From IMG/VR virus record IMGVR_UViG_3300023179_000009, positions 62,001 to 126,000 of that record: 64,000 nt of DNA. One strand, written 5' to 3'. Shown in pieces: positions 52,230 through 60,825 of the stretch. Below the pieces are notes generated by a model. That model did no database searches. It saw nothing but the letters and a program-made list of their open reading frames with translations, and had not been told where the DNA came from. Origin of the DNA: a virus. The translations under genes were made by a program, and so were the position numbers. How positions within the stretch are numbered: the stretch's first letter is position 1; each line of letters starts with the position of its first letter.

Positions 52230-53003
52230 ATGGAAAACATACCTCAAATTAGAACTCTTTTCATATCGGATGTTCATTTAGGAAGCAGGCATTCTTCAAC
52301 TAAAAATTTATTAGAGTTTTTAAATTACATAAAAGAAAATCATAAAATAGAAAAATTGTATATAGTTGGAGATTTTATAGACGGTTGGAAATTAAAGAGA
52401 AATTGGTATTGGAACGATGAAGCCAGTTTAGTTCTTAGAAAAATATTAAGCTTTTTAAGAAGAGAAACAGAAATTTATTATATCGCTGGAAATCATGACG
52501 AATTCATCAGGATATTTATAGAAGATTTTCATATAGGAGACTTTGGATCCATTCACATAGGTAATGAGTTTATTCATAAAACTATAGATGGTAAAAATTT
52601 ATTAGTCGTTCATGGTGATATTTTTGATTTTGCAACAAAGTATGCAAAATGGTTATGTTTTTTAGGAGATATAGGTTATAGTTTACTTTTAAGATTAAAT
52701 AAACTGGTGTCTTTTGTAAGATCTAAATTTAAATTAAAAAATTGGTCTCTAAGTAAGGCTATTAAACACAATGTTAAACACGCAGTCAACTTTATAAGTG
52801 ATTTTGAAAATTGTTTAATTTCTTATACAAAAGAAAAAAAATGTGACGGCTGTATATGCGGTCACATTCACACGCCCGATCTAAAACAGTTATCAGATGG
52901 TTTTATTTACGCCAATACTGGTGATTGGGTAGAATCATGCACCGCAATTTATGAAGATTTTGATGGCAAAATTTTTTTGTTAAATTATAATGTCCCTAGT
53001 TAG
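52230..53003 (+). CDS. LpxH-like metallophosphoesterase (UDP-2,3-diacylglucosamine pyrophosphatase family)
   Basis: 257 aa. Dimetal motifs are complete: FISDVHLGSRHSS, IVGDFIDGW, YYIAGNHDEF, VVHGDIFDF and CICGHIHTPDL. GDFIDGWK and the following region fit LpxH/YbbF-type enzymes, which cleave UDP-diacylglucosamine in lipid A synthesis. Whether it keeps that substrate cannot be told. It follows spoVR by 1 nt and ends the cluster, overlapping a minus-strand virion-type gene by 4 nt. Confidence 0.82.
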   Translation: MENIPQIRTLFISDVHLGSRHSSTKNLLEFLNYIKENHKIEKLYIVGDFIDGWKLKRNWYWNDEASLVLRKILSFLRRETEIYYIAGNHDEFIRIFIEDFHIGDFGSIHIGNEFIHKTIDGKNLLVVHGDIFDFATKYAKWLCFLGDIGYSLLLRLNKLVSFVRSKFKLKNWSLSKAIKHNVKHAVNFISDFENCLISYTKEKKCDGCICGHIHTPDLKQLSDGFIYANTGDWVESCTAIYEDFDGKIFLLNYNVPS

Positions 53004-53323
53004 ATATCCACCGCCTCACTAAATGCCCTATCTATATCATTTTCGGTTAATCCAAGGCTTTGCGTAAGTGGGACCAACATAGGATGACTACGCTCAATAT
53101 ATGGAGCGTATTCCCATTCGACAGATACGCTATCTCGCAAAACTGGATCTTCAATAGTACTAATAGCATCATATGTTTCTAACAACCCATCGGGCGTAAT
53201 TAAATTTAAAATTGAAGATATTGTCAGTTTTTCTGTTGTGTTTCCAGCAGAATTAGTTGCTGGAATAATATAATTTGCATCTGGTATACCTAAAGGCAGT
53301 TCACTAATTTTTATATTTGCCAT
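53000..53323 (-). CDS. Small tail-associated protein
   Basis: 107 aa. The start MANIKISELPLGIPDANYIIPATNSAGNT has the IKISELP...D..P....G.T pattern of the N-terminal domain of phage tail-fibre proteins, used to attach to the baseplate. Here the fibre is missing and a short helical C-terminus follows. It could be an adaptor or fibre-base protein. Confidence 0.6.
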   Translation of the reverse strand: MANIKISELPLGIPDANYIIPATNSAGNTTEKLTISSILNLITPDGLLETYDAISTIEDPVLRDSVSVEWEYAPYIERSHPMLVPLTQSLGLTENDIDRAFSEAVDI

Positions 53324-53385
53324 ATTTTATCTAATTTTTTAGACTTTTTGGTTCTAAATTGATTTCTAAAAATTACATATCTATG

Positions 53386-53391
53386 TATAAT
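53386..53391 (+). promoter_or_regulatory. -10 element ahead of the clpP-like gene
   Basis: TATAAT at 53386-53391, preceded directly by TG, about 44 nt before ATG 53435. A convincing -35 hexamer at 17 bp is not seen. Confidence 0.4.
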
Positions 53392-53434
53392 GTAGAATAT
53401 GGTTTCTTGTTAATAACCAGAAAGGGCAAAAAAT

Positions 53435-54103
53435 ATGCCTCAAGCCAAACAACAAACTCTTTATGATTTGCACACACATTGCATCAATCCGAACACCAGA
53501 GATATTTACTTGCACTCTCACTACACCGAGGACACCGAAGGATCAGAACCTGGGGTTGAATATCGGCAAGCAACAACTTTTATAAAAAATCTTCAATTTT
53601 TAGATCAACCTCAATACAAACCCATACTAGTTCATATCCATTCTCAAGGAGGAAATTGGGACGATGGAATGGCAATGTTTAATTCAGTTCAAGCTTGTCA
53701 ATCGTATGTGACGATGCTTGCTTATTCTCAGGCATCGTCAATGAGCGGTATTATCCTTCAATCGGCACACTTAAGAATAATGATGCCAGATTGTCATTTT
53801 TTAATGCATCACGGATGGAGCGGCGGAGGTCTAATTCATCCTTTTGGTTTAAAAAATGAAGCAGAGTTTCAAATAAGGGCAACAAAAAGAATGTTGCAGA
53901 TATTTGCCGAACGTGCTATTGTAGGGCCTTACTTCAAGAATAAAAAATCGACTAACAAACATTCGATTTATAATTTCTTTGATAAAAAACTTAAAACAGA
54001 GGTTGATTGGTATCTTAATGCGGAAGAATCCGTTTTTTATGGGTTGGCTGATTATATTTTAGGTTGTGAAACATATCCTAATGTTCAATCCTTAAGAGAA
54101 TAA
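53435..54103 (+). CDS. ClpP-like serine protease
   Basis: 222 aa. Catalytic Ser in AYSQASSMSGIIL (as in ClpP GxAASM), catalytic His in MPDCHFLMHHGWSGG, and the preceding VHIHSQGGNWDDGMAMF strand-turn. An Asp in the C-terminal region (LADYIL) may complete the triad. Phage ClpP-fold proteins serve either as prohead proteases or as host-type proteolysis partners. If it is the prohead protease it could process the capsid-targeting-like proteins found here; that is speculation. agaaagg site. Confidence 0.8.
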   Translation: MPQAKQQTLYDLHTHCINPNTRDIYLHSHYTEDTEGSEPGVEYRQATTFIKNLQFLDQPQYKPILVHIHSQGGNWDDGMAMFNSVQACQSYVTMLAYSQASSMSGIILQSAHLRIMMPDCHFLMHHGWSGGGLIHPFGLKNEAEFQIRATKRMLQIFAERAIVGPYFKNKKSTNKHSIYNFFDKKLKTEVDWYLNAEESVFYGLADYILGCETYPNVQSLRE

Positions 54104-54137
54104 GATAACATTTTTAACCTCTCAAAGGAGTGAGAGA

Positions 54138-54674
54138 GTGAAAAATAAAAGATTTAGTCATAGTCTTAAACAAAAGTACGATTTGCTCGGTAAAAAATTA
54201 GCCGCTGAAATAATGCAAGACATTGTTAAGGCAAAGTTAATCACAGATAATCTTAAAGAAGATTCTGGCGACTTCACAGACGGTTTTTGGGACCAAAAAT
54301 ATCGTCTTCCCAGTGGCAAAGAATTAAAAGTTGAGCCAGAGATGAAAGATGAAAAGTGGTGGGGAAATCAATGGTCTTCTTCAAGGCCATTTCGATATGA
54401 AGACATGGATATTCCCTTTAGAAAAGCAAAAAATCAAGCACACCTTCACATCGTTATCAGTACTTGTGAGAATTTTGCTTTTTTACTTACTAGAGATGCC
54501 ATGAATGAAGCTCTTGAAGAATCTGGCGGAATGCCTAAGATTAAGAAAACAATTTATGAACCTAACGGTGCGGCCTACTTTAGCACCCCAGTAAATAAAG
54601 GTTATTTTGTTTACAGGAAAAAAGATGGTCGTTGGGCTAAGTGGAAAAAATTAGCAAAGGAATTAGTTAAATGA
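54138..54674 (+). CDS. Unknown protein, GTG start
   Basis: 178 aa from GTG 54138, with an aaaggag site. Lys/Trp-rich; segments FWDQKYRLPSGKELKVEP and AHLHIVISTCENFAFLL are distinctive but not recognised. The stop overlaps the next ATG (ATGA), linking it to GMP reductase. Confidence 0.6.
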   Translation: MKNKRFSHSLKQKYDLLGKKLAAEIMQDIVKAKLITDNLKEDSGDFTDGFWDQKYRLPSGKELKVEPEMKDEKWWGNQWSSSRPFRYEDMDIPFRKAKNQAHLHIVISTCENFAFLLTRDAMNEALEESGGMPKIKKTIYEPNGAAYFSTPVNKGYFVYRKKDGRWAKWKKLAKELVK

Positions 54675-55753
54675 GGATACAAAATGAGATTTGTTTAGAC
54701 TATTCAGATGTTTTGATTTGTCCAAAAAGAAGCGAGTCTCCGAGTAGAAAAAATGTAATTTTAAAAAGAAAATTTACATTTTTGAACTCAAAACAAACTT
54801 GGGAAGGTGTTCCTTTGGTGGCAGCAAACATGTCAACCATAGGCACGTTTGCGATGGCTAAAGTGTTTAATAAACATGGCATGAAGGTTTGTTTACACAA
54901 ACACTACACAGTTGAGCAATTAGTTGATTTTTTTAAAGACAATCAAGCTTTTTACACACTTGGCATTAAAGATTTTGATTTTGAAAAATTAAATCATTTT
55001 GTAAATCAGCATGGTCAGCCTCCTAAGTATATTTGCTTAGATGTTGCAAACGGTTATACAAAGTTTTTTGTTGAAAAATGCAGACAAATCAGAGATAATT
55101 TTCCAGAATCGGTTTTGATGGCCGGAAATGTTTGCACTCCAGAAATGGTTCAAGAACTTCTTCTTTCTGGTGGCGTGGATATTGTTAAAATTGGTATTGG
55201 CGGCGGGTCTGCATGCACCACAAGATTGGTAGCCGGTGTGGGAGTACCCCAATTCACGGCTGTGACAGAATGTGCGGATGCCGCACATGGATTAAGAGGT
55301 CACATTGTGGCCGATGGTGGTTGCGTAACATCTGGTGATGTGGCGAAGGCATTTGGTGGTGGTGCTGATTTTGTGATGCTTGGCGGCATGTTAAGCGGAC
55401 ACGAAGAGTGCGAAGGAGATTGGGAATACGAGTGGAAAACACAATCGGGTTTTTTTCAACCAATAGATCCTGGGTACCCTACCGAAAAGAAAAAGAAGAC
55501 TTTGCTTTTTTATGGCATGAGCAGCAAAGAAGCCATGGAAAAGTTTAATGGAGGTCAATCTGGCTATCGAGCTAGTGAAGGAAGATCAGTTCGTGTACCC
55601 TATAGAGGATTTGTGGAAGATACTCTTCTTGAAATAATGGGTGGAGTTCGAAGTGCTTGCACTTATGTCGGGACAGAGAGTTTGAAAGATTTTAGTAAGT
55701 GTTGTACATTTGTTCGAGTCAACAACACCCACAACAAGGTTTTTGAAAAATGA
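54671..55753 (+). CDS. guaC: GMP reductase / IMPDH family
   Basis: 360 aa. TIM-barrel enzyme with LDYSDVLICPKRS, VAANMSTIG, KIGIGGGSACTTR (catalytic Cys loop), IVADGGCVTSGDVAKAFGGGADFVMLGG and the C-terminal YRASEGRSV flap. The absence of CBS domains and the GGGSACTTR loop favour GMP reductase over IMP dehydrogenase. It shifts GMP to IMP and so moves purines towards adenine nucleotides, useful for an AT-rich genome (inference). Confidence 0.9.
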   Translation: MRIQNEICLDYSDVLICPKRSESPSRKNVILKRKFTFLNSKQTWEGVPLVAANMSTIGTFAMAKVFNKHGMKVCLHKHYTVEQLVDFFKDNQAFYTLGIKDFDFEKLNHFVNQHGQPPKYICLDVANGYTKFFVEKCRQIRDNFPESVLMAGNVCTPEMVQELLLSGGVDIVKIGIGGGSACTTRLVAGVGVPQFTAVTECADAAHGLRGHIVADGGCVTSGDVAKAFGGGADFVMLGGMLSGHEECEGDWEYEWKTQSGFFQPIDPGYPTEKKKKTLLFYGMSSKEAMEKFNGGQSGYRASEGRSVRVPYRGFVEDTLLEIMGGVRSACTYVGTESLKDFSKCCTFVRVNNTHNKVFEK

Positions 55754-56121
55754 GACATGTAACTTTAAAAGATTTTTTTCAAAGCGTTAGTTACAAAATA
55801 AACGACTCCTCAGAATACATGTGGGAGTGTTATGGCAAAAATGCTTTTTCTTTGGATGTGGACAAAAAACGGGGAAAAGAATTTACTTTCTCCACTGGAA
55901 TTATTTTTGATACAAAAACTTCTAAAGTTTATCAGATGGATTCTTGGGATTATAAAAAAAGAATTATATATCGGTGGATTAATCCTAGTTATGTTAAAAA
56001 ATACTTAAAAGAATCTAAAAAAAGAGGCATTGATCCTTTTAAGGATGAAGAGCAATTTAAAATAATGGATGTTTCGGCAACTAAGATTCTTAGAGAAACT
56101 AAAATTGCCATGTCAAAATAG
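55750..56121 (+). CDS. Unknown protein with capsid-targeting-like N-terminus
   Basis: 123 aa, starting MRHVTLKDFFQSVSY. The remainder is a compact alpha/beta domain rich in Lys and aromatics (FTFSTGIIFDTKTSKVYQMD). ATGA overlap with guaC. No known motif. It is one of the weaker members of the set (L-K-D-F-F in place of F-K-x-W-L). Confidence 0.5.
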   Translation: MRHVTLKDFFQSVSYKINDSSEYMWECYGKNAFSLDVDKKRGKEFTFSTGIIFDTKTSKVYQMDSWDYKKRIIYRWINPSYVKKYLKESKKRGIDPFKDEEQFKIMDVSATKILRETKIAMSK

Positions 56122-56215
56122 TTTTCCTTGACACTCAACAAGATTTGTGCAAAGATCAATACGGTGTAAGCGATGGTTCTTGCGTTTCGGAATTAAATGA
56201 TTTTAGGAGATAAAA

Positions 56216-59043
56216 TTGGAAACTACAGGATACGAAAACCTTCATAGACATAGCGATTTTAGCCTCAAAATTTAGGGGCCTTAATGACGAAAGTCATTAA
56301 GCAAACTGGATGAATTCGGGGAAGCCCTAACGTAAAGACGAGGGTAATCCCGAGCCAAGCATGTAATGCATTACATGAAGGTGTAGAGACTACTGGCGAG
56401 GTTTAGCCCTCTTAATTACCAGCAAGAGCGTCCAGCACCCCTAGGGGTGATGATATAGTCCACTCCACAAGAAACTGTGGGCAAAAGTGCTTAGACGGGT
56501 TTGCAAAAGTATCTGAATATGCCGAGTATCAAAAGCAAATAAATCAAAAGTATTTGTGTATCACCGATCATGGTGTGATGGGGGCTATTCCACAACAAGT
56601 TGCAGAATCTGAAAAACATAATTTATATCCTTTGTTTGGATGTGAACTTTATGTTAATCCGATGCAACCAAAAGTTTCTTCACGATCAGAGTCGGCGGAG
56701 TTTCGTAAATCTTTAGAAGATGAAGCAACGCAAAAAAAGTTTGATAAATCTTATCATTTATTGGCCATAGCCTACAATGATGAGGGTTATTCTAATCTTG
56801 TTCGTTTAACTTCTTGGGGCTGGATACACGGCTTCTATAGAAAGCCTAGGGTAAATCATGAAGCACTCATGAAATATAAAGAAGGAATTGTGTTCACCTC
56901 CGCCTGTGCCAACTCAGAAATAGCAAGAGCTTTTTTTGATGGTGGCGACGAGGCTGGCTTCGCCATGTTGGAAAAATATATGGCTATGTTTGGTGAGCAT
57001 TTTTATCTTGAACTTATGATGCTCGATTTTAAAGATCAAAAGCCTTATGATGCTTTTTTAATTCGTGCTCATGATAAGTATCATGTTCCGCTGACAATGA
57101 GCACCGATTGTTTTGTTAAAGGCACTTTGGTTCTAACTAATTTTGGTTTCAAAAATATCGAAGAAATTAAAGTTGGCGATAAGGTTTTTACTCATAAAAA
57201 CAGGTGGAGGTTAGTTGAACATGTTGGATCACGTTCACTAAGATCAAATGAAAAAATTTACCGTGTATCAACTAGTGCTGGTACATTTGCTTATGAAGCT
57301 ACGGGCAATCACGAAGTATATGTGGCCACTTATGAAAAAAATAAATGGAACTTTGATTGGGTAAGAACAGACGGATTGAAATCAAAAGAACACCACCTCA
57401 CAGTTCCTAAGATAAGTGAATCTAAAGTTTTCTCCGAAAAGGATTTAAGCGAAATAGATATTTTGTCCTTCTTGAAAAAAGAAGATTTTCAAGAAGGAAC
57501 AGACTACAAATCATCCAGAAAAGGCAACATGGGTTGCCGCCTTCAGTTCAACAGGGACACTCAAGAATTTTGGTCTTATCGTGGTTGGGATAGAAAATTT
57601 AGAACCACTATTCCCAGAATGTTAAAGGTAGATGATGATTTTGTTAAAATGTTGGGATGGTATATCGCTGAAGGTTGGAGTGAAAAAAATAGCAATCAGG
57701 TGGGTTTTGCTTTTCACATAGAAGAAAAACATGTAGCTGAGTGGTTAATTTCTTATTTTTCACGTTTTGATATTATTGCAAAGATTTATAAGGTCTCTGA
57801 GAACGGTATAGCAATTCGTTTTTCTTCAGTTGTCTTTAATCGTCTTTTGGGTCAAATGTGTGGTTTTGGTGCTAAAAACAAACATCTACCGAAGCCCAAC
57901 AATCAAGTTTGGCTAAAGATGTGGTCGAAAAGACAACTTTCTATGATTATTCGTGAGTATTGGCGTGGCGATGGGGGCAACGCTGCAAATAATGATGGTT
58001 TTATTTTCACATCCACATCTAAAATTTTAATACAAGAGATCGCTTTTGTTTTTAATTCTTGTGGTGTTTTTTCTTTACCTTGTGAAGAAAAAAATAGAAA
58101 AGATACATGGAATACCAAAAAATATATATCCTACACGGGAGGAAGAGGCGATCAAGTGTTGTCTTTTTTAACGAATGGAGATTGTAAGCCTTTTTTGCAC
58201 AAGGAAGTAATTGAATTTAAAGATTATTATTTGGTGCCAATCAAAGAAATCACTGCTCTTAAACACCAAGAACAAGAAGTTCACTGTTTTCAGGTAAAGG
58301 ACGATCATTCGTTCACTGCTAATCTTTACGCTGTGAGTAACTGCCACTACTGTCTTAAAGAGCAAAGTCATAATCAACGTCTTATGCTCATGCAGCAAAA
58401 CAAAAGAACGCTTGCTGAGATGGAGGCACTTGTAGAATCCGGCCAAGCAGAGGATCTATTTGAACTACAAGACACAAATCTATGGCTGAAGAGTGAGGAT
58501 GAACTAAATGAAATGTGGGAAGAAAAATTTCAAGATGTTATCGATTATGAACTTTTCAAACAATCCAAAGCAAACACAGTCAAGATTGCAGAGTTTGCCA
58601 AAGGCGTACAAATCAATAAAGAAATAAAACTTCCTAAAATAAATGACGCAGATGCACTTTTGTGGGAAGAAATCAAAAAAGGTTTTATGAAGCGTGGTTG
58701 TCCTAGAACTCCTGTTTATATAAAGCGAATCCGTGAAGAATACGATCTAATTTCAGAGAAGGGCTTTTCTAGTTACTTTTTAATTCAAAAAATGATGGTG
58801 GATGAAGCTCGAAGGAAGAGTCCAGAGATATTAGGTTTTGGAGACGGATCAGAAGCCGTTGGTCCTGGTAGAGGTTCGGTTGCTGGCTCTTTGGTTGCCT
58901 ATTGTCTTCGTCTTCATGATGTGGAGCCAATATTCCACGATTTGAGATTTAGTCGTTTTCTAAGTCCAGCACGTGGTGGCAAGCAAATGAAAATTCGCCA
59001 CACAATAGACCCAATATCTCATGAATCAATCAATTTGGATTAA
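56216..59043 (+). CDS. dnaE: DNA polymerase III alpha (DnaE-type), N-terminal half, split by intron and intein
   Basis: Exons 56216-56265 and 56490-59043 (867 aa precursor; about 456 aa after intein removal). Start TTG 56216 after aggaga. The joined start gives LHRHSDFSLLDGF and CITDHGVMG, the PHP domain. The polymerase part begins (FSSYFLIQKMM, VGPGRGSVAGSLVAYCL, FSRFLSP) but stops at 59043, before the PDIDxDF motif that holds two catalytic Asp. A single-chain enzyme is thus incomplete; the C-terminal half must be elsewhere, or this piece has another role. The next gene is on the opposite strand, so no continuation follows. Confidence 0.88.
56266..56489 (+). other. Group I self-splicing intron in dnaE
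   Basis: 224 nt, no ORF. The 5' site follows a U (agcct^caaa) and the exon end GCCU can pair with an intron GGGC with U-G at the site (P1). The 3' site follows a G (aagtg^ctta). Removal restores the HSDFSLLDGF PHP motif exactly in frame. Conserved core pieces are seen: gaattcgggg (P), atcccgagcc (Q), gtgtagagacta (R) and gatatagtcc (S). Closely related to the tmRNA intron. Confidence 0.88.
57109..58341 (+). other. Intein with LAGLIDADG-type endonuclease in DnaE
   Basis: 411 aa between TMSTD and CHYCLKEQ. It begins with Cys (CFVKGTLVLT, block A), has block B TGNHEVYV, two DOD-type motifs (MLGWYIAEGW and IIREYWRGDGG), block F YCF-like VHCFQVKDDHSFTANLYAVSN, and ends Asn with a Cys +1. Excision joins STD to CHYC in the PHP/polymerase linker region, a conserved site. 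Confidence 0.9.
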
Positions 59044-59936
59044 TATCTGTTCATCATTCTTCGCATATATGATTTCATCAATGCTTTTTGCAAATTGTGA
59101 ACAGCGGGATGATCTTTAAACATTTCGGGATTCATTTCGGGCATTTGGTCATCTTTTTCCATTGAGGCTTCCATGTCCTCATCTTCCATGCCTTCCATGT
59201 CCTCATCTTCCATGCCTTCCATGTCCTCATCTCCCATGCCTTCCATGTCCTCATCTTCCATGCCTTCCATGTCCTCATCTTCCATGCCTTCCATGTCCTC
59301 ATCTTCCATGCCTTCCATGTCCTCATCTCCCATGCCTTCCATGTCCTCATCTTCCATGCCTTCCATGTCCTCATCTTCTTCATCGTGATCAACTTGGTCA
59401 TCATCATGATCTTCTTGGCTTAGTTGATTGTGAAAAGGAGCGGCAACTTCTTCGTTCATGGCTCTTGCCAACTTGTTACACATGTCTGGTCCGTATGATT
59501 CGTGGGCCATAACCTCAGAGATGTGTTTGTAGGTTTCACGGTGATTCAAACACTCTGCCACAAGACAGCCTAGTAAACCACTCTGTTTTAGGTTTCTTAC
59601 TAAAGTTTCAATAATAACAGGGTTTTTAGAAGAGGCTTTTGTTACTTTTGATAAAAGAGCAGACTCCTCAACAGTAGGCAATTTGACAGATTTTTTTTCA
59701 TTATTTGCTTCTTGAGTTTTTGGCTCATAAACCAACTCGTCATCGCCTTCGCCTGCTAATCCTTTTGATGAATTTTTTTTACCCTTGGTTGTTTTAGCAA
59801 CATAAGGAGATTTGCCACCTTCTGGGCGATCAGGTGAGGTTGATGGGTCCACATTATCTCCATCGTTGCATACCTTGGGCTTGTCTTGTAATTTTCCTTT
59901 AGAATCCAAGTATTCATCAAATTTCATAAAAGCCAT
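59040..59936 (-). CDS. Acidic repeat protein with capsid-targeting-like N-terminus
   Basis: 298 aa from ATG 59936 (gagtgagg site). It begins MAFMKFDEYLDSKGK. Residues about 85-180 form a helical domain (KNPVIIETLVRNLKQSGLLGC, SEVMAHESYG). Then come about nine 8-residue acidic repeats (E/G-DEDMEGM), encoded by a 24-bp DNA repeat, and a Met-rich end. It could be a scaffold-like or head protein; acidic repeats suit chaperone or metal-binding roles. It overlaps the dnaE stop by 4 nt on the opposite strand. Confidence 0.6.
   Translation of the reverse strand: MAFMKFDEYLDSKGKLQDKPKVCNDGDNVDPSTSPDRPEGGKSPYVAKTTKGKKNSSKGLAGEGDDELVYEPKTQEANNEKKSVKLPTVEESALLSKVTKASSKNPVIIETLVRNLKQSGLLGCLVAECLNHRETYKHISEVMAHESYGPDMCNKLARAMNEEVAAPFHNQLSQEDHDDDQVDHDEEDEDMEGMEDEDMEGMGDEDMEGMEDEDMEGMEDEDMEGMEDEDMEGMGDEDMEGMEDEDMEGMEDEDMEASMEKDDQMPEMNPEMFKDHPAVHNLQKALMKSYMRRMMNRY
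59170..59380. repeat. 24-bp tandem repeat, about nine units
   Basis: Units of tcttccatgccttccatgtcctca with single changes (tct to tcc gives Gly in place of Glu in the protein). The order of E and G units is E E G E E E G E E, so larger blocks were probably duplicated. Such repeats change length by slippage. Confidence 0.9.
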
Positions 59937-59943
59937 TTTTTCC

Positions 59944-60117
59944 TCACTCTACTGGCATGATAATTGCCAAAACTAAATAAATTATTATTGGTAATCCGAA
60001 ACCCAAAAGTGTACTTGCTGCAAAAATTAATCTTACTATAGAGGCGTCTAAACCAAGATAATTACCCAGCCCAGAACAAACTCCAAAAATTAGTTTATTT
60101 TTAAGATCTCTTTTCAT
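59944..60117 (-). CDS. PspC-domain small membrane protein
   Basis: 57 aa. MKRDLKNKLIFGVCSGLGNYLGLDASIVRLIF followed by a hydrophobic helix (LGFGLPIIIYLVLAIIMP) is the full PspC domain pattern. aaggtg site before ATG 60117, and its stop overlaps the ribosome site of the acidic repeat gene. PspC senses membrane stress in bacteria; a phage copy may dampen or mimic the phage-shock response. Confidence 0.8.
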   Translation of the reverse strand: MKRDLKNKLIFGVCSGLGNYLGLDASIVRLIFAASTLLGFGLPIIIYLVLAIIMPVE

Positions 60118-60174
60118 AAAACACCTTTTGTGTTATTATTTAGTAGTTTAATTGTTTTTTTGAGGAGAATATTT

Positions 60175-60786
60175 TTGGATCAAAAAAAAGATTTAAATTG
60201 GGAAACTGCTTCTTTGGATATGGAGCAAAAAAATTACCGAGGAGAAACTGGCAAATCTCGTAATAGAAGATTAAAAGAAAACTGGTTTGAAAAGTTTGCT
60301 CCTGAAAACCAAACAGGTATTGATATTGGTTGTAACGATGATCCTTTAAATGAAACTTTTCGACGTTATGATGTGATTTTCGGAGATGGAGATGCCACTA
60401 ATATGGTGGGTGTTCCAGACAACGTCTTTCATACCGTGTATGCAAGTCATGTTTTGGAACATCTTCAATTTCCCCAAAAAGCAATACGCAGGTGGTATCA
60501 AATTTTAAAACCTGGAGGCCACTTGATAATCGTTGTTCCCCACCGTGATTTGTATGAAAAAAAACGATTTCCTCCAAGCAATTGGAATCCAGAACACAAA
60601 TATTTTTGGCTACCAGAAGACGAAGACCCGCCAGCAACAAAAAATTTGAAAAAAGAAGTTCTTTTGGCAATACCAAATGCTAACATAGTCCAGTTTAGGG
60701 TTTTAGATGACGGTTATGATTATTCTCTTGAAAACAACGAACACGCTATAGGAGAATTTTCGATAGAGTGTATTGTAAAAAAATAA
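60175..60786 (+). CDS. SAM-dependent methyltransferase
   Basis: 203 aa from TTG 60175, with a gaggag site; a longer frame from 60130 lacks one. Motif I is GIDIGCNDDP, then DVIFGDGDATN, VYASHVLEHL and KPGGHLIIVVPH, as in Methyltransf_11 enzymes. Substrate unknown. A second methyltransferase of the same general class is at 1142. Confidence 0.82.
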   Translation: MDQKKDLNWETASLDMEQKNYRGETGKSRNRRLKENWFEKFAPENQTGIDIGCNDDPLNETFRRYDVIFGDGDATNMVGVPDNVFHTVYASHVLEHLQFPQKAIRRWYQILKPGGHLIIVVPHRDLYEKKRFPPSNWNPEHKYFWLPEDEDPPATKNLKKEVLLAIPNANIVQFRVLDDGYDYSLENNEHAIGEFSIECIVKK

Positions 60787-60788
60787 TT

Positions 60789-60816
60789 TTTACTTTCTGC
60801 CTTTTAGGTGTATAAT
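60789..60816 (+). promoter_or_regulatory. Promoter of tmRNA
   Basis: TTTACT at 60789-60794, a 16-bp spacer and a perfect TATAAT at 60811-60816, 9 nt before the mature 5' end at 60826. Confidence 0.7.
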
Positions 60817-60825
60817 TACTGAGTT

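Noticed and set aside
56112-56213. Short peptide-like frame (VFLDTQQDLCKDQYG...) before dnaE
   Set aside because: It looks protein-like but has no ATG, GTG or TTG start in frame and only about 32 codons.
59170-59380. Possible CRISPR array
   Set aside because: Units are directly adjacent with no spacers and encode an in-frame peptide repeat.
59162-59512. Plus-strand frames rich in Cys-Pro-His or Ser-Met repeats
   Set aside because: They are the complement of the 24-bp repeat in the minus-strand acidic protein gene; no ribosome site.
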